The translations under genes were made by a program, and so were the position numbers. A DNA stretch of 64,000 nucleotides, taken from assembly GCF_030705415.1 (NCBI RefSeq), contig NZ_JAUZED010000005.1, positions 1 to 64,000 of the forward strand, given 5' to 3'. Position 1 is the first letter of the stretch. Each line of letters opens with the position of its first letter. A model generated the notes under the pieces. That model worked only from the letters and a program-made list of their open reading frames with translations, was not told the origin of the DNA and searched no databases. Of this stretch, positions 43,542-51,495 are shown piece by piece. This stretch comes from Curtobacterium sp. A7_M15 (GTDB taxonomy: Bacteria > Actinomycetota > Actinomycetes > Actinomycetales > Microbacteriaceae).

Positions 43542-45451
43542 CGGAGGCTTCTTCCATGTCGAGCGGTGAGTACGAGCAGGCAGACGAGGAGGACACCGAC
43601 CCCCACGCCGGCGATCGCTCCGTTCGCAGCGGCGGCTCCGGGCGGCTCACCGAGGACCGCCTGTGTCGCCGCGCCGACGACGACCGTCATCACGACGCCC
43701 GTCAGCACGAAGCGTCGGTGCGGCACGGCCGGATGGCGCCCGAGCAGGGCGAACAGGCGGGCGGAGCGGCGGGTGCGGACGCGGTGATCGATGACCAGGG
43801 CGGCGCTCGTGAACGCGAGCACGGCGAGTGTCGCGACACCCGTGGTCTCGGAAGCGCGCCGATCAGCCCGCAGCGCTGCGAGCTTGCCGTCGACCACCGC
43901 TCCGACGCGGCGGACCTGCAGCACGGATGACGACAGTCCACGCGCCGTCAGTGCCGCCTCGAGGGCAGAGCGGTCCGTGAACCGGACCTCACCGTTCGCG
44001 ACCGCGGTGCCGATGCGGTTCGGTGCGATGTCCGCCGGGTCCTGGACGACCAGCACCGGGACGTCTCGACCGCTCGAGGAGACCGCGCCGGTCCCACCAG
44101 CCCAATCCGCGACGGATGTCGTGACGGCGGCCGTCGAACGGACCGTCATCGCGCGGACGTCGAGTTCGTGCGGCGGGTCGCTGTTCTGGACCTCCCACCC
44201 TTCGAGGAGCGATTCGTGCGCAGTTTGGCGGAGTGCATCGGTCTCGGCAGCGAGCACAGCGGGGACGAGGAGCACGGGCTGGCCACCCGGACCCGCGTCA
44301 GCGATGCGTGACACGAACTGGTGCAGGGCCGGCGGCATCCTGCCCGCGACGGTGACGTGCTCGGCGACGGGCACCTTCGCGAGTCCTGCCTCGCCGCGCT
44401 TCAGCATCTCGAGCGTCGACTCCCCGAACGCCACGTCCTGTTCGAAGGTCGTGAACCCTGTTCCGAGAACCACGTCGTCACCGTGCTCGGCTTCGGCCCG
44501 GAGCCTCGGTTCGATCGCGTCCGCGGCGGACCGGTGCTCGTTCGCCGATCGGAAGTCGATCACGGCGAGCACGAGCAACACCGCTGCGATCCCGGCGACG
44601 AGCGGACGGAGCGATCGGACTGACCGATGTCCCACGCCTTCGCGCGCCCACCAGAGACTCAACGCGGTGTGCACCGCGACGATCAGACCGCCGCTCGTGA
44701 CCAGGACACCGACGAGGATCGTCATGGTCATCTCCCACACGGGCGAGTTCGCGTGTCGGAGACTGAGGGAGATGAGGAACCCGGCAACGCTCGCGGCGGC
44801 CGGGATCGCGACCACGACGCCCGTCTCCGCTGCTTCGACCAGCGCGATGCGCCTGCGCTGCCATCCGGAGATCCATCGGAGTCGCTGGCGCGGCGCCCGG
44901 CGCACTGATTCAGCGATGAGCGCGACGAGGACCCCGAGCGCGGTCACCACGCCCGCTGCGGACGTCGTCGGCTTCTCGGCCGCGTACGCGACCGCGTCCA
45001 GCCACGTCGGCGTGACGTCCTCGAAGCGGTACCCGGCATTGCCGAGCTGCTCGAGGAAGCGATGCGTCGCGGTTCCTGGTCCGTCGACCGCGTACGAGGT
45101 ACGGAGGTCGAGATCGTCCTGGTCCCCGATCGGACGGACGTCGATCGCTCCGCGGAACACCGGCTGCGCGGGCTCACCACTGAACGTGTACGCAGTCCAG
45201 ACGTCGGCGCGTGCAGCACGATCGGGGACGAGCATCGCGAGCTCGACGTCGTTGTCCGTCGCGGTGCGACGCAGTGCTTCGACGTGCTCGCTTGTGGTGA
45301 GTCCGAACGGTAGATCGGTGATGGCGATGCTCGTGCGCGCAGCCAATCCGCCGGCCGATTCGACAGAGCCGACGACGCCAACGACGAAGCCGCACGCGGC
45401 GAGCATCGCGGCCACCACCGCTGCCAGGGTGGAGGCCGCGAAGTTCCTCAC
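43538..45451 (-). CDS. Bacteriocin-associated FtsX-like permease
   Basis: 637-aa membrane protein: an N-terminal helix, a large extracytoplasmic domain, central helices (TSAAGVVTALGVLVALIAES, VVVAIPAAASVAGFLISL, ILVGVLVTSGGLIVAV, LVAGIAAVLLVLAVI), a second external domain, and three C-terminal helices. This matches the integral membrane proteins (DUF1430-like) that follow lactococcin 972 genes. Start GTG 45451 overlaps the bacteriocin stop (GTGA). Role: transport or immunity with the ATPase. Confidence 0.83.
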   Translation of the reverse strand: MRNFAASTLAAVVAAMLAACGFVVGVVGSVESAGGLAARTSIAITDLPFGLTTSEHVEALRRTATDNDVELAMLVPDRAARADVWTAYTFSGEPAQPVFRGAIDVRPIGDQDDLDLRTSYAVDGPGTATHRFLEQLGNAGYRFEDVTPTWLDAVAYAAEKPTTSAAGVVTALGVLVALIAESVRRAPRQRLRWISGWQRRRIALVEAAETGVVVAIPAAASVAGFLISLSLRHANSPVWEMTMTILVGVLVTSGGLIVAVHTALSLWWAREGVGHRSVRSLRPLVAGIAAVLLVLAVIDFRSANEHRSAADAIEPRLRAEAEHGDDVVLGTGFTTFEQDVAFGESTLEMLKRGEAGLAKVPVAEHVTVAGRMPPALHQFVSRIADAGPGGQPVLLVPAVLAAETDALRQTAHESLLEGWEVQNSDPPHELDVRAMTVRSTAAVTTSVADWAGGTGAVSSSGRDVPVLVVQDPADIAPNRIGTAVANGEVRFTDRSALEAALTARGLSSSVLQVRRVGAVVDGKLAALRADRRASETTGVATLAVLAFTSAALVIDHRVRTRRSARLFALLGRHPAVPHRRFVLTGVVMTVVVGAATQAVLGEPPGAAAANGAIAGVGVGVLLVCLLVLTARHGRSLR

Positions 45452-45804
45452 CCGCGGGTCGCCCAGAACGCCTGGTTACCGGACCCCGCCTTGGCCTTGT
45501 GGGCATAGGCGATCTTCGTCGGGGGCACCCAGTCCGAGCGCTTCACGACGCCGCTCGACTTCACGGAAGCTCGGTGCGTCGACTTGTCCGTCACGAAGAT
45601 GGAGTAGACCTCCTTCTTGTCGACGCCGTAGGTCCAGGTCCCACCACCGACGTACGCGATCGTTCGGACCTGCGGCAGGTCTGCGGAGGCGCTTCCCTCG
45701 CGCACGGAGCCGGCTTCGGTGGATTGCGCGGCGAGCGCTGGGGCGGCGAGGCCGACGCCCAGCAGGACGGACGCGGCGATCGACGCGAGCGTGATCTTCT
45801 TCAT
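45448..45804 (-). CDS. Lactococcin 972 family bacteriocin precursor
   Basis: 118 aa from ATG 45804 (AAGGGA 8 nt upstream). The Sec signal peptide KKITLASIAASVLLGVGLAAPALA is followed by a short pro-region and the mature domain with GGGTWTYGVDKKEVYSIFV, THRASVKSSGVVKRSDW and a Lys/Ala-rich end NQAFWATRG. The family hallmark GG-T-W-x-YG plus the ABC transporter pair supports the call. Lactococcin 972 acts on lipid II at the septum of related bacteria; the target here is unknown. Confidence 0.87.
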   Translation of the reverse strand: MKKITLASIAASVLLGVGLAAPALAAQSTEAGSVREGSASADLPQVRTIAYVGGGTWTYGVDKKEVYSIFVTDKSTHRASVKSSGVVKRSDWVPPTKIAYAHKAKAGSGNQAFWATRG

Positions 45805-45846
45805 GGTGCTGTCCCTTCTTCGGCGACCGAGAGTGGTCACAACGGG

Positions 45847-45879
45847 ACAGTAGCGGTGAAGTCCTGATATCAGAAGTTC
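45847..45879 (-). promoter_or_regulatory. Bacteriocin promoter overlapped by an operator-like dyad
   Basis: On the minus strand -35 TTCTGA (45870-45875) and -10 TACTGT (45847-45852) are 17 bp apart. The -35 box lies inside an imperfect 22-bp palindrome (45858-45879), 9 of 11 half-site bases matching, centred on GATATC: a likely repressor site. Confidence 0.55.
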
Positions 45880-45918
45880 TGAATATTCCGCATACACATC
45901 GCTCGCAGGGCCGCCACC

Positions 45919-46851
45919 TCACCACGTCAACACGAACCGCCCCCGCGTCCCCCCGGCCTCGAGCCGCTCATGCGCTTCCCCCGCCCGCGAGGCCGGCAGC
46001 ACCTCCGCCACCCGCGGCGTCACCGTCCCACTCTCCACCGCGTGCCGCAGCTGCTCGAGCTTGTCGAACGACCGGTACTCCGCGAACACCATGATCTGCT
46101 CGAACCGGATCCCCCGAGCCCCGTCGCCCTCCCACCCCCGCACATCGAGGAACACGCCCCCGTCCCGCACGGCGTCCACGACCTCAGACCGCTGCACCGC
46201 GGCATCGGCGAGCGCATCGACCCCGTCCGGCACGAGCTCGCGCACGGCAGCGGCGAAACCGGCGCCGCGCGCGACGACGTGCGTCGGACCGAGGGACCGC
46301 ACGAGCGCCTCGTCCGCAGGAGCAGCATCCGCGATGACGGTGAGTCCCGCAGCGACGGCGAGCTGCACGACGTAGTTCCCGAGCAACCCGGCGGCCCCGG
46401 TCACGGCGAGCGTCTGCCCGGGAGCGAGTCCCGCCCGCGAGAGGATCTGCAACGCCGTCAGCCCGTTCATCGGCACCGTCGATGCGAGCGGAAGAGACGT
46501 CCCCCGAGGGATCCGCGTGAACGAGCCGACCGGCGCGACGAGCTCCTCGACGTACGCGCCACCGTGGGCACTGAGCGGCAGCGCGATCGCCATGACCTCG
46601 TCACCGACCTCCCACCCGGAGACGTCGGGCCCGACCTCGTCGATGACCCCGGCGGCGTCCATCCCCGGCACGTACGGCGGCGACGCCTGCGAGCCGTCCC
46701 GTTGGCCGGCTCGCACACCGGTGTCGGTGGGGTTCACGGCGAACGCCTGCACCCGGATCCGCACGGACCCGGCACCAGCGTGCGGCTCCGGCACCTCGTG
46801 GACGGCGAGGGCCTCCGGCCCTCCGAACTGTTCGACTCCGACGACCTTCAC
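45919..46851 (-). CDS. Zinc-independent quinone oxidoreductase (MDR family)
   Basis: 310-aa NADPH-dependent medium-chain reductase, quinone oxidoreductase subgroup: GroES-like N-terminus (FAVNPTDTGVRAGQRDGSQASPPYVPGMDAAGVIDEVG), nucleotide-binding TGAAGLLGNYVVQLA, and C-terminal RAGEAHERLEAGGTRGRFVLTW. The structural and catalytic zinc Cys are absent. Starts at GTG 46851, directly next to a 20-bp palindrome. Probably detoxifies quinones or alkenals in the cytosol. Confidence 0.92.
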   Translation of the reverse strand: MKVVGVEQFGGPEALAVHEVPEPHAGAGSVRIRVQAFAVNPTDTGVRAGQRDGSQASPPYVPGMDAAGVIDEVGPDVSGWEVGDEVMAIALPLSAHGGAYVEELVAPVGSFTRIPRGTSLPLASTVPMNGLTALQILSRAGLAPGQTLAVTGAAGLLGNYVVQLAVAAGLTVIADAAPADEALVRSLGPTHVVARGAGFAAAVRELVPDGVDALADAAVQRSEVVDAVRDGGVFLDVRGWEGDGARGIRFEQIMVFAEYRSFDKLEQLRHAVESGTVTPRVAEVLPASRAGEAHERLEAGGTRGRFVLTW

Positions 46852-46871
46852 CCGTCCGGTCTACCGGACGG
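46852..46871. promoter_or_regulatory. Palindrome abutting the oxidoreductase start
   Basis: CCGTCCGGT (46852-46860), two bases, ACCGGACGG (46863-46871), perfect 9-bp arms. It covers the ribosome-binding region of the minus-strand gene, so it may be an operator or an RNA hairpin hiding the start. Confidence 0.5.
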
Positions 46872-46928
46872 CTCGCAGCCGCACCCAGCGAGCGGGCGGG
46901 TGGCGGTGGTCGAGACCCGCCAACTGTC

Positions 46929-46970
46929 GGACGGGAGGCGCGGATCACCGCCGACCCGCGCCTCCCGTCC
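46929..46970. terminator. Strong hairpin terminator after the AraC gene
   Basis: Perfect 15-bp arms: GGACGGGAGGCGCGG (46929-46943) and CCGCGCCTCCCGTCC (46956-46970), 12-nt loop, 14 bp after the AraC-type stop. Its arms belong to the GGAGGCGCGG repeat family of this window. Confidence 0.75.
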
Positions 46971-46983
46971 GGTGCTCGGCCGG

Positions 46984-47940
46984 CTACACGGCGGGGGCGA
47001 GCGCGAGCTGTTCGCGCGCCACCACGGCGTCGGCGGCCGGAGGCCGACCGTACGCTTCGCGGTAGTCCCGCGAGAAGTGGGAGGCGCTGCGGTAGCCGAC
47101 GGCGGTCGCGGCGCGGGCGGCGGTGTCGGCGTGCAGGACCATGCGGCGGCGCGCTTCCCCGAGTCGGGTCCGCTTGAGGTACTGCGCGGGTGACATGCCG
47201 GTCGCCTGCTTGAAGCGGGCGAAGAGGGTGCTCTCGCTCACCCGGAGTTCGCGGGCGAGGCGTTCCATCGTCCACGGTTCGTCCATCCGCCCGGTCAGGA
47301 GGGCGGTCGCGTCGGCGACGAGGCCGGCTTCGGCTCCGGTCCGGTCGAGCGCCGCGGTGATGCGGGGCGCCTGCGAGGTCTGCAGCAGGCGGAGGACGAT
47401 CTCGCGAGAGACGAGGGGGAACAGGACGGGGATGTCCTCGGGGGCGTCGAGCAGTGCGAGCAGGCGGCTGAAGGCGTCGGCGAGCGGGGGCGTCCACGTG
47501 CCGAGTCGTGGCATGTCGGTGCGGCTCGTGCTGGTCGTCGTGCTCGACATCGACGCCACGACCTCGGCGACGACGACCGGGTCGAGCTTCCAGACCGCCG
47601 AGACGAAGCCCGCGCTGCCGGCGGTGTCGATCACCCCGGCGACCACGGGCAGGTCGACCGGCGTGATGATGAACCGTTCGCGTCCCCAGACCTGGTCGTC
47701 GTCGCCGACGATCGAGCGCTTCCGGCCGCGCAGGACGACGGACAGCGACGGGACGTACCGACGGTCGAAGAGTCCCGTCGGTTCGTGGACGCGCGAGACG
47801 GTCAGGCCGAGGGCGTCGGCCCGCTGTACCGAGGCGGGACGGGCGACGACCTTGGCGGTCGTCGCCCGGTCGAGCACGGCGGCGTGCCGCTCGGCAACCT
47901 CCGCCGCGCGGTCGAGGTGCTGCGCCGTGCGTTCGTCCAC
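46984..47940 (-). CDS. AraC-family transcriptional regulator
   Basis: 318 aa. The N-terminal AraC-type cupin domain (about 45-200, with LTVSRVHEPTGLFDRRYVPSLSVVLRGRKRSIVGDD) senses a small ligand. The C-terminal double helix-turn-helix (about 215-310) reads WTMERLARELRVSESTLFARFKQATGMSPAQYLKRTRLGEARRRM and AVGYRSASHFSRDYREAYGRPP. Start GTG 47940. It is divergent from an SDR gene with paired direct repeats in between, the usual arrangement for a regulator and its single target. Confidence 0.93.
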   Translation of the reverse strand: MDERTAQHLDRAAEVAERHAAVLDRATTAKVVARPASVQRADALGLTVSRVHEPTGLFDRRYVPSLSVVLRGRKRSIVGDDDQVWGRERFIITPVDLPVVAGVIDTAGSAGFVSAVWKLDPVVVAEVVASMSSTTTSTSRTDMPRLGTWTPPLADAFSRLLALLDAPEDIPVLFPLVSREIVLRLLQTSQAPRITAALDRTGAEAGLVADATALLTGRMDEPWTMERLARELRVSESTLFARFKQATGMSPAQYLKRTRLGEARRRMVLHADTAARAATAVGYRSASHFSRDYREAYGRPPAADAVVAREQLALAPAV

Positions 47941-47984
47941 GTGCCCACGCTACGCACTCCCGGCGGCGCGGAGGAACCCGCACG

Positions 47985-48018
47985 GGATCCGGCAAGCTTC
48001 CCGTCGGATCGGGCAAGC
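47985..48018. promoter_or_regulatory. Two direct repeats, candidate AraC-type sites
   Basis: GGATCCGGCAAGC (47985-47997) and GGATCGGGCAAGC (48006-48018), 12 of 13 bases alike, 21 bp apart (two helical turns), between the divergent AraC and SDR genes. Confidence 0.65.
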
Positions 48019-48050
48019 CGCGAGGCTCCCCGCCGATCGAGCATCGGGGC

Positions 48051-48824
48051 ATGACCACTGCACCCACCTCCCGGACCACCGTCCGCACCGCCCTCGTGAC
48101 CGGCGCCTCGAGCGGCATCGGCGAGGCCATCGCCCGCGAGCTCGCCGCTGCCGGCATGACCATCGCCGTGCACGGTCGCGACGCCGTCCGCACCCGTGCC
48201 GTCGCCGACGACATCGAGCGCCAGGGCGGCCGAGCGATCCCGGTCGTGGCGGACCTGTCGGCGGATGCCTCCGAGGTCCGAGCCTTCGCCGCCACCGTCC
48301 GGGAGCTCCTCGGCGGCCACGTCGACGTCCTCGTGAACAACGCCGGCGTCTACCCCGGCGGGCCGACCGAGTCCCTGTCCGACGACACCGTCGACGCACT
48401 GCTCGCGACGAACGTCCGAGCACCGCACGTCCTCGTGGCCTCACTCGCTCCAGCGATGGTCTCGCGGGGATCCGGCGTCGTCGTGAACATCGGCTCGTGG
48501 ATGGCCCGTGTCGGTGTGCCGTTCATGGCGCTGTACCCGGCGACGAAGGCCGCCGTCGAACAGCTGACCCGGGCGTGGGCCGCCGAGTACGGGCTGCGCG
48601 GGGTGCGGGTCGTGACGGTGGCTCCGGGTGCGACGGCCACGCCGGGGAACGCCGACTCGGCGGACGTGCTCGCCGCGATGACGCAGGGGACGCCCGCCGG
48701 GGTGCCGGTGCAGCCGGTCGACATCGCTCGCGCCGTCCGGTGGGTGGTGTCCGACGAGGCGGCGTTCGTGACCGGCGGGACGATCGACGTCGACGGCGGG
48801 ATCGCATCCACCCGCCTGCGGTGA
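48051..48824 (+). CDS. Short-chain dehydrogenase/reductase, AraC-linked
   Basis: 257 aa: TGASSGIG, NNAG, NIGSWMARVGVPFMALYPATK (Ser, Tyr and Lys of the active site) and IDVDGG. HGRDAVR after strand 2, with Arg, favours NADP(H). Starts at ATG 48051, 110 bp from the divergent AraC-type regulator. The substrate is unknown; the family linkage suggests inducible reduction of an aldehyde or ketone. Confidence 0.92.
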   Translation: MTTAPTSRTTVRTALVTGASSGIGEAIARELAAAGMTIAVHGRDAVRTRAVADDIERQGGRAIPVVADLSADASEVRAFAATVRELLGGHVDVLVNNAGVYPGGPTESLSDDTVDALLATNVRAPHVLVASLAPAMVSRGSGVVVNIGSWMARVGVPFMALYPATKAAVEQLTRAWAAEYGLRGVRVVTVAPGATATPGNADSADVLAAMTQGTPAGVPVQPVDIARAVRWVVSDEAAFVTGGTIDVDGGIASTRLR

Positions 48825-48841
48825 TCGAGGCTCGCCGCCGG

Positions 48842-49612
48842 TCAGGACCCCGGGGTGGCGATGCAGTCGCTCTGCACGAGCAGCGTGTTGTCGGTCGCGA
48901 GCCACGAGATCGTCGCGCCGGCGGAGTACACGCTGAGCTCGAGGCGACCGTCCCGCTCGTCGAACCCGGTGCGATCGCTCTCGGTGTCCCACGCCGCACG
49001 GAGCGCCTTCTCCGCGCTCGAGCGATCGACCTCGTCGCCGAGTCGGATGCGCTCGTGGAAGGTCCGACACGTGTTCCCCACGGGGGTGGTGCCGCTCGTG
49101 AACCAGGTGCTGGAGCGCGCGGCGCCCGGTGACACCTCGAGCAGCCGCAGCGCGTCAGTGACGTACGGCTGCATGTCCTCGCCGGCTTCCTCGGCGGAAC
49201 CGGGCCCGTAGCCCGAGTCGAGGTCGTCGAGCTCCTCCTGCCGCTGCTGCTGCGCGTACCTGTCGGCATCGCGGGCGGCCTGCGGGAGGATCTCGAACGA
49301 CGGGACGATGACGAGCAGCACGACGGCGAGCAAGCCGATGCCCGCGACCACCGTCGCTCCCGACGCCGCGACCTCGAGGGTGCGGGCACGGAGCGCTCGG
49401 ATCCCGGCGATCAGCGCGGGGACGGTCGCCAGCAAGCCGATCGCGATCGCCATGATCTGTGGTCCGGCGGCCGCTCCGCCGTCGTTCGTGGACCCCCACG
49501 AGGAGTCGATCTGCGCCAAGAACGAGAGGAAGAGCGCGATCAGGACCCCGATCGGCGCCACGACGATCCCGAAGACCAGCCGGTTGCGCCGGAGCCGCAC
49601 GTCGTCGGCCAT
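48842..49612 (-). CDS. Hypothetical membrane protein
   Basis: 256 aa from ATG 49612 after an unusually long GGAGGGGGAG site. Three hydrophobic helices near the N-terminus (LVFGIVVAPIGVLIALFLSFLA, IMAIAIGLLATVPALIAGI, GATVVAGIGLLAVVLLVIVP) precede an external domain of about 150 residues with two Cys (GNTCRTF, QSDCIA) that could form a disulfide. No family recognised. Convergent with the SDR with a 17-bp gap. Confidence 0.75.
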   Translation of the reverse strand: MADDVRLRRNRLVFGIVVAPIGVLIALFLSFLAQIDSSWGSTNDGGAAAGPQIMAIAIGLLATVPALIAGIRALRARTLEVAASGATVVAGIGLLAVVLLVIVPSFEILPQAARDADRYAQQQRQEELDDLDSGYGPGSAEEAGEDMQPYVTDALRLLEVSPGAARSSTWFTSGTTPVGNTCRTFHERIRLGDEVDRSSAEKALRAAWDTESDRTGFDERDGRLELSVYSAGATISWLATDNTLLVQSDCIATPGS

Positions 49613-49822
49613 CGTCTCCCCCTCCCGACGTCGCACCCCCGCGACGCGCCCACTGGCAACACATCATGCACGTTGCCGGATGCAACCCGCCTGAGAACGA
49701 CCGGTGCACGGCCAGGCCGCACCGCGCCCCCCCCCCGTCCGGCGGGCCATCCTCCGATCGGAGGACGCCGGTCCACCCGCCCGGTCGAACCGCCTCCGGA
49801 CAGGACCGGTCAGGCTGTTCTC

Positions 49823-50662
49823 ATGCCCGACTCCCCCGCCATCGAGGTCCACCACCTCACGAAGCAGTACGCCACCGGCAAGCGCGCCGTGGACGACGTC
49901 TCCTTCGACATCCCCCGCGGCGAGACCTTCGCCCTCCTCGGCCCGAACGGCGCGGGCAAGACCACGACGGTCGAGATCCTCGAGGGCTACCGCACCCGCA
50001 CCGACGGTGACGTCCGGGTGCTCGGCCACGACCCGGCCCGCACGAGCCGGAGCCACAACGCACGGATCGGCATCGTCCTGCAGACCAGCGCCGAGTCCCC
50101 CAACGTCACGGTCGCCGAACAACTCCGCCACTTCACGACGTTCTACCCGAGGCACCGCAGCGTCGAGGAACTCCTCGACGCGACGGGACTCGAGACGCAG
50201 CGCAACACCCGGATCAGCAGACTGAGCGGCGGCCAGCGTCGCCGCGTCGACGTCGCCCTCGGCATCATCGGCCGCCCCGAGGTCCTCTTCCTCGACGAAC
50301 CGACGACCGGCTTCGACCCCGAGGCTCGGCGCCGCTTCTGGGACCTCATCGACGAGGTGAAGCGGGAGGGCACGACGATCCTCCTCACCACGCACTACCT
50401 CGACGAGGCCGCGCACCTGGCCGACCGCGCCGCCGTGATCGCCGGCGGCACGCTGCTCGACATCGCGCCGATCGACGAGATCGGCGGCGCCGAGGCACGA
50501 ACCCCGCGAGTCCGGTGGCGCGACGACGCCGGGCAGCGCCACAAGGAGCGCACGCACGAACCGACGGCGCTGATCCGGAGCACGCCGGGCCCCATGCACG
50601 ATCTCGAAGTCATCCGCCCGTCCCTCGAGGACGTCTACCTCGGAATGGTCGGCCACCGATGA
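49823..50662 (+). CDS. ABC exporter ATPase (DrrA-like)
   Basis: 279 aa. Walker A GPNGAGKTTT, Q-loop VLQTSAESP, signature LSGGQRRRVDVALG, Walker B VLFLDEPTTGFDP, H-loop LTTHYLDEA, and a DrrA-type C-terminal extension. ATG 49823 lacks a strong ribosome site. ATGA overlap with the permease. With the following kinase and regulator it resembles drug or peptide export modules controlled by their own two-component system. Confidence 0.93.
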   Translation: MPDSPAIEVHHLTKQYATGKRAVDDVSFDIPRGETFALLGPNGAGKTTTVEILEGYRTRTDGDVRVLGHDPARTSRSHNARIGIVLQTSAESPNVTVAEQLRHFTTFYPRHRSVEELLDATGLETQRNTRISRLSGGQRRRVDVALGIIGRPEVLFLDEPTTGFDPEARRRFWDLIDEVKREGTTILLTTHYLDEAAHLADRAAVIAGGTLLDIAPIDEIGGAEARTPRVRWRDDAGQRHKERTHEPTALIRSTPGPMHDLEVIRPSLEDVYLGMVGHR

Positions 50663-51495
50663 ACAGCATAGCCACGCACACGACCGCCACGAACGCCGCC
50701 CCCATCGGCGCGCACCGCATCGGCTACGAGCTCCGCTCGTACTTCCGCGCGCCCGACGCCGTCTTCTTCACGTTCCTCTTCCCCATCGTCATGCTGGCGC
50801 TCTTCTCCGTCGCGTTCAGCAGCGCCCCGGACATCCAGGCGGGCCCGGACGTCAGCGTCGACTACGCCACGTACTACCTGCCCGGCCTGGTCGCGACCGG
50901 CATCCTGCTGTCCGGCACGCAGTCCCTCGGCGTCGACATCGCGGGCGAACGCAGCGACGGCACGCTGAAGCGCCTGGGCGGCACACCGCTGCCGGTCGTG
51001 AGCTACTTCATCGGCAAGATCGGCATGGTCCTCGTCACGACGGTCGTGCAGACCGCCCTGCTGCTGGCGATCGCGAGCATCGTGTTCGGCGTGGACCTGC
51101 CCACCGACGGCGGCGCGGGGGCGCGCTTCGCCGGCATCATGCTCCTCGGGGTCGCGACGAGCTGCGTGCTCGGTATCGCGATCTCGGCGCTCCCCCGCGA
51201 GGGCCGCCGCGCCACCGCCACGATCGTCCCCATCGTCCTGGTCCTCCAGTTCATCTCCGGCGTCTACCTCCCCTTCACCCAGCTCCCCGACTGGTTGCAG
51301 AACGTCGCGTCCGTCTTCCCCCTGCGGTGGATGGCGTCCGGCATGCGGTCGGTCTTCCTGCCGGACGCGTTCGCGTCCGCCGAGCCAGGAGGCGCGTGGC
51401 ACGTCGGCCTCGGAGCCCTCGTCCTGACAGCGTGGCTGGTCGGGGGCGCGGTGGCCTGCCTGCTGACGTTCCGGTGGAACCGCAAGGACGCGTGA
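50659..51495 (+). CDS. ABC-2 type permease
   Basis: 278-aa membrane subunit with six predicted helices (VFFTFLFPIVMLALFSVAF; YLPGLVATGILLSGTQSL; VLVTTVVQTALLLAIASIVFG; IMLLGVATSCVLGIAISAL; IVPIVLVLQFISGVYLPF; VLTAWLVGGAVACLLTF). Contains the ABC-2 hallmark SGVYLPFTQLPDWLQNVASVFPLRW. Overlaps the ATPase by ATGA and the kinase by TGATG. Confidence 0.9.
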   Translation: MNSIATHTTATNAAPIGAHRIGYELRSYFRAPDAVFFTFLFPIVMLALFSVAFSSAPDIQAGPDVSVDYATYYLPGLVATGILLSGTQSLGVDIAGERSDGTLKRLGGTPLPVVSYFIGKIGMVLVTTVVQTALLLAIASIVFGVDLPTDGGAGARFAGIMLLGVATSCVLGIAISALPREGRRATATIVPIVLVLQFISGVYLPFTQLPDWLQNVASVFPLRWMASGMRSVFLPDAFASAEPGGAWHVGLGALVLTAWLVGGAVACLLTFRWNRKDA

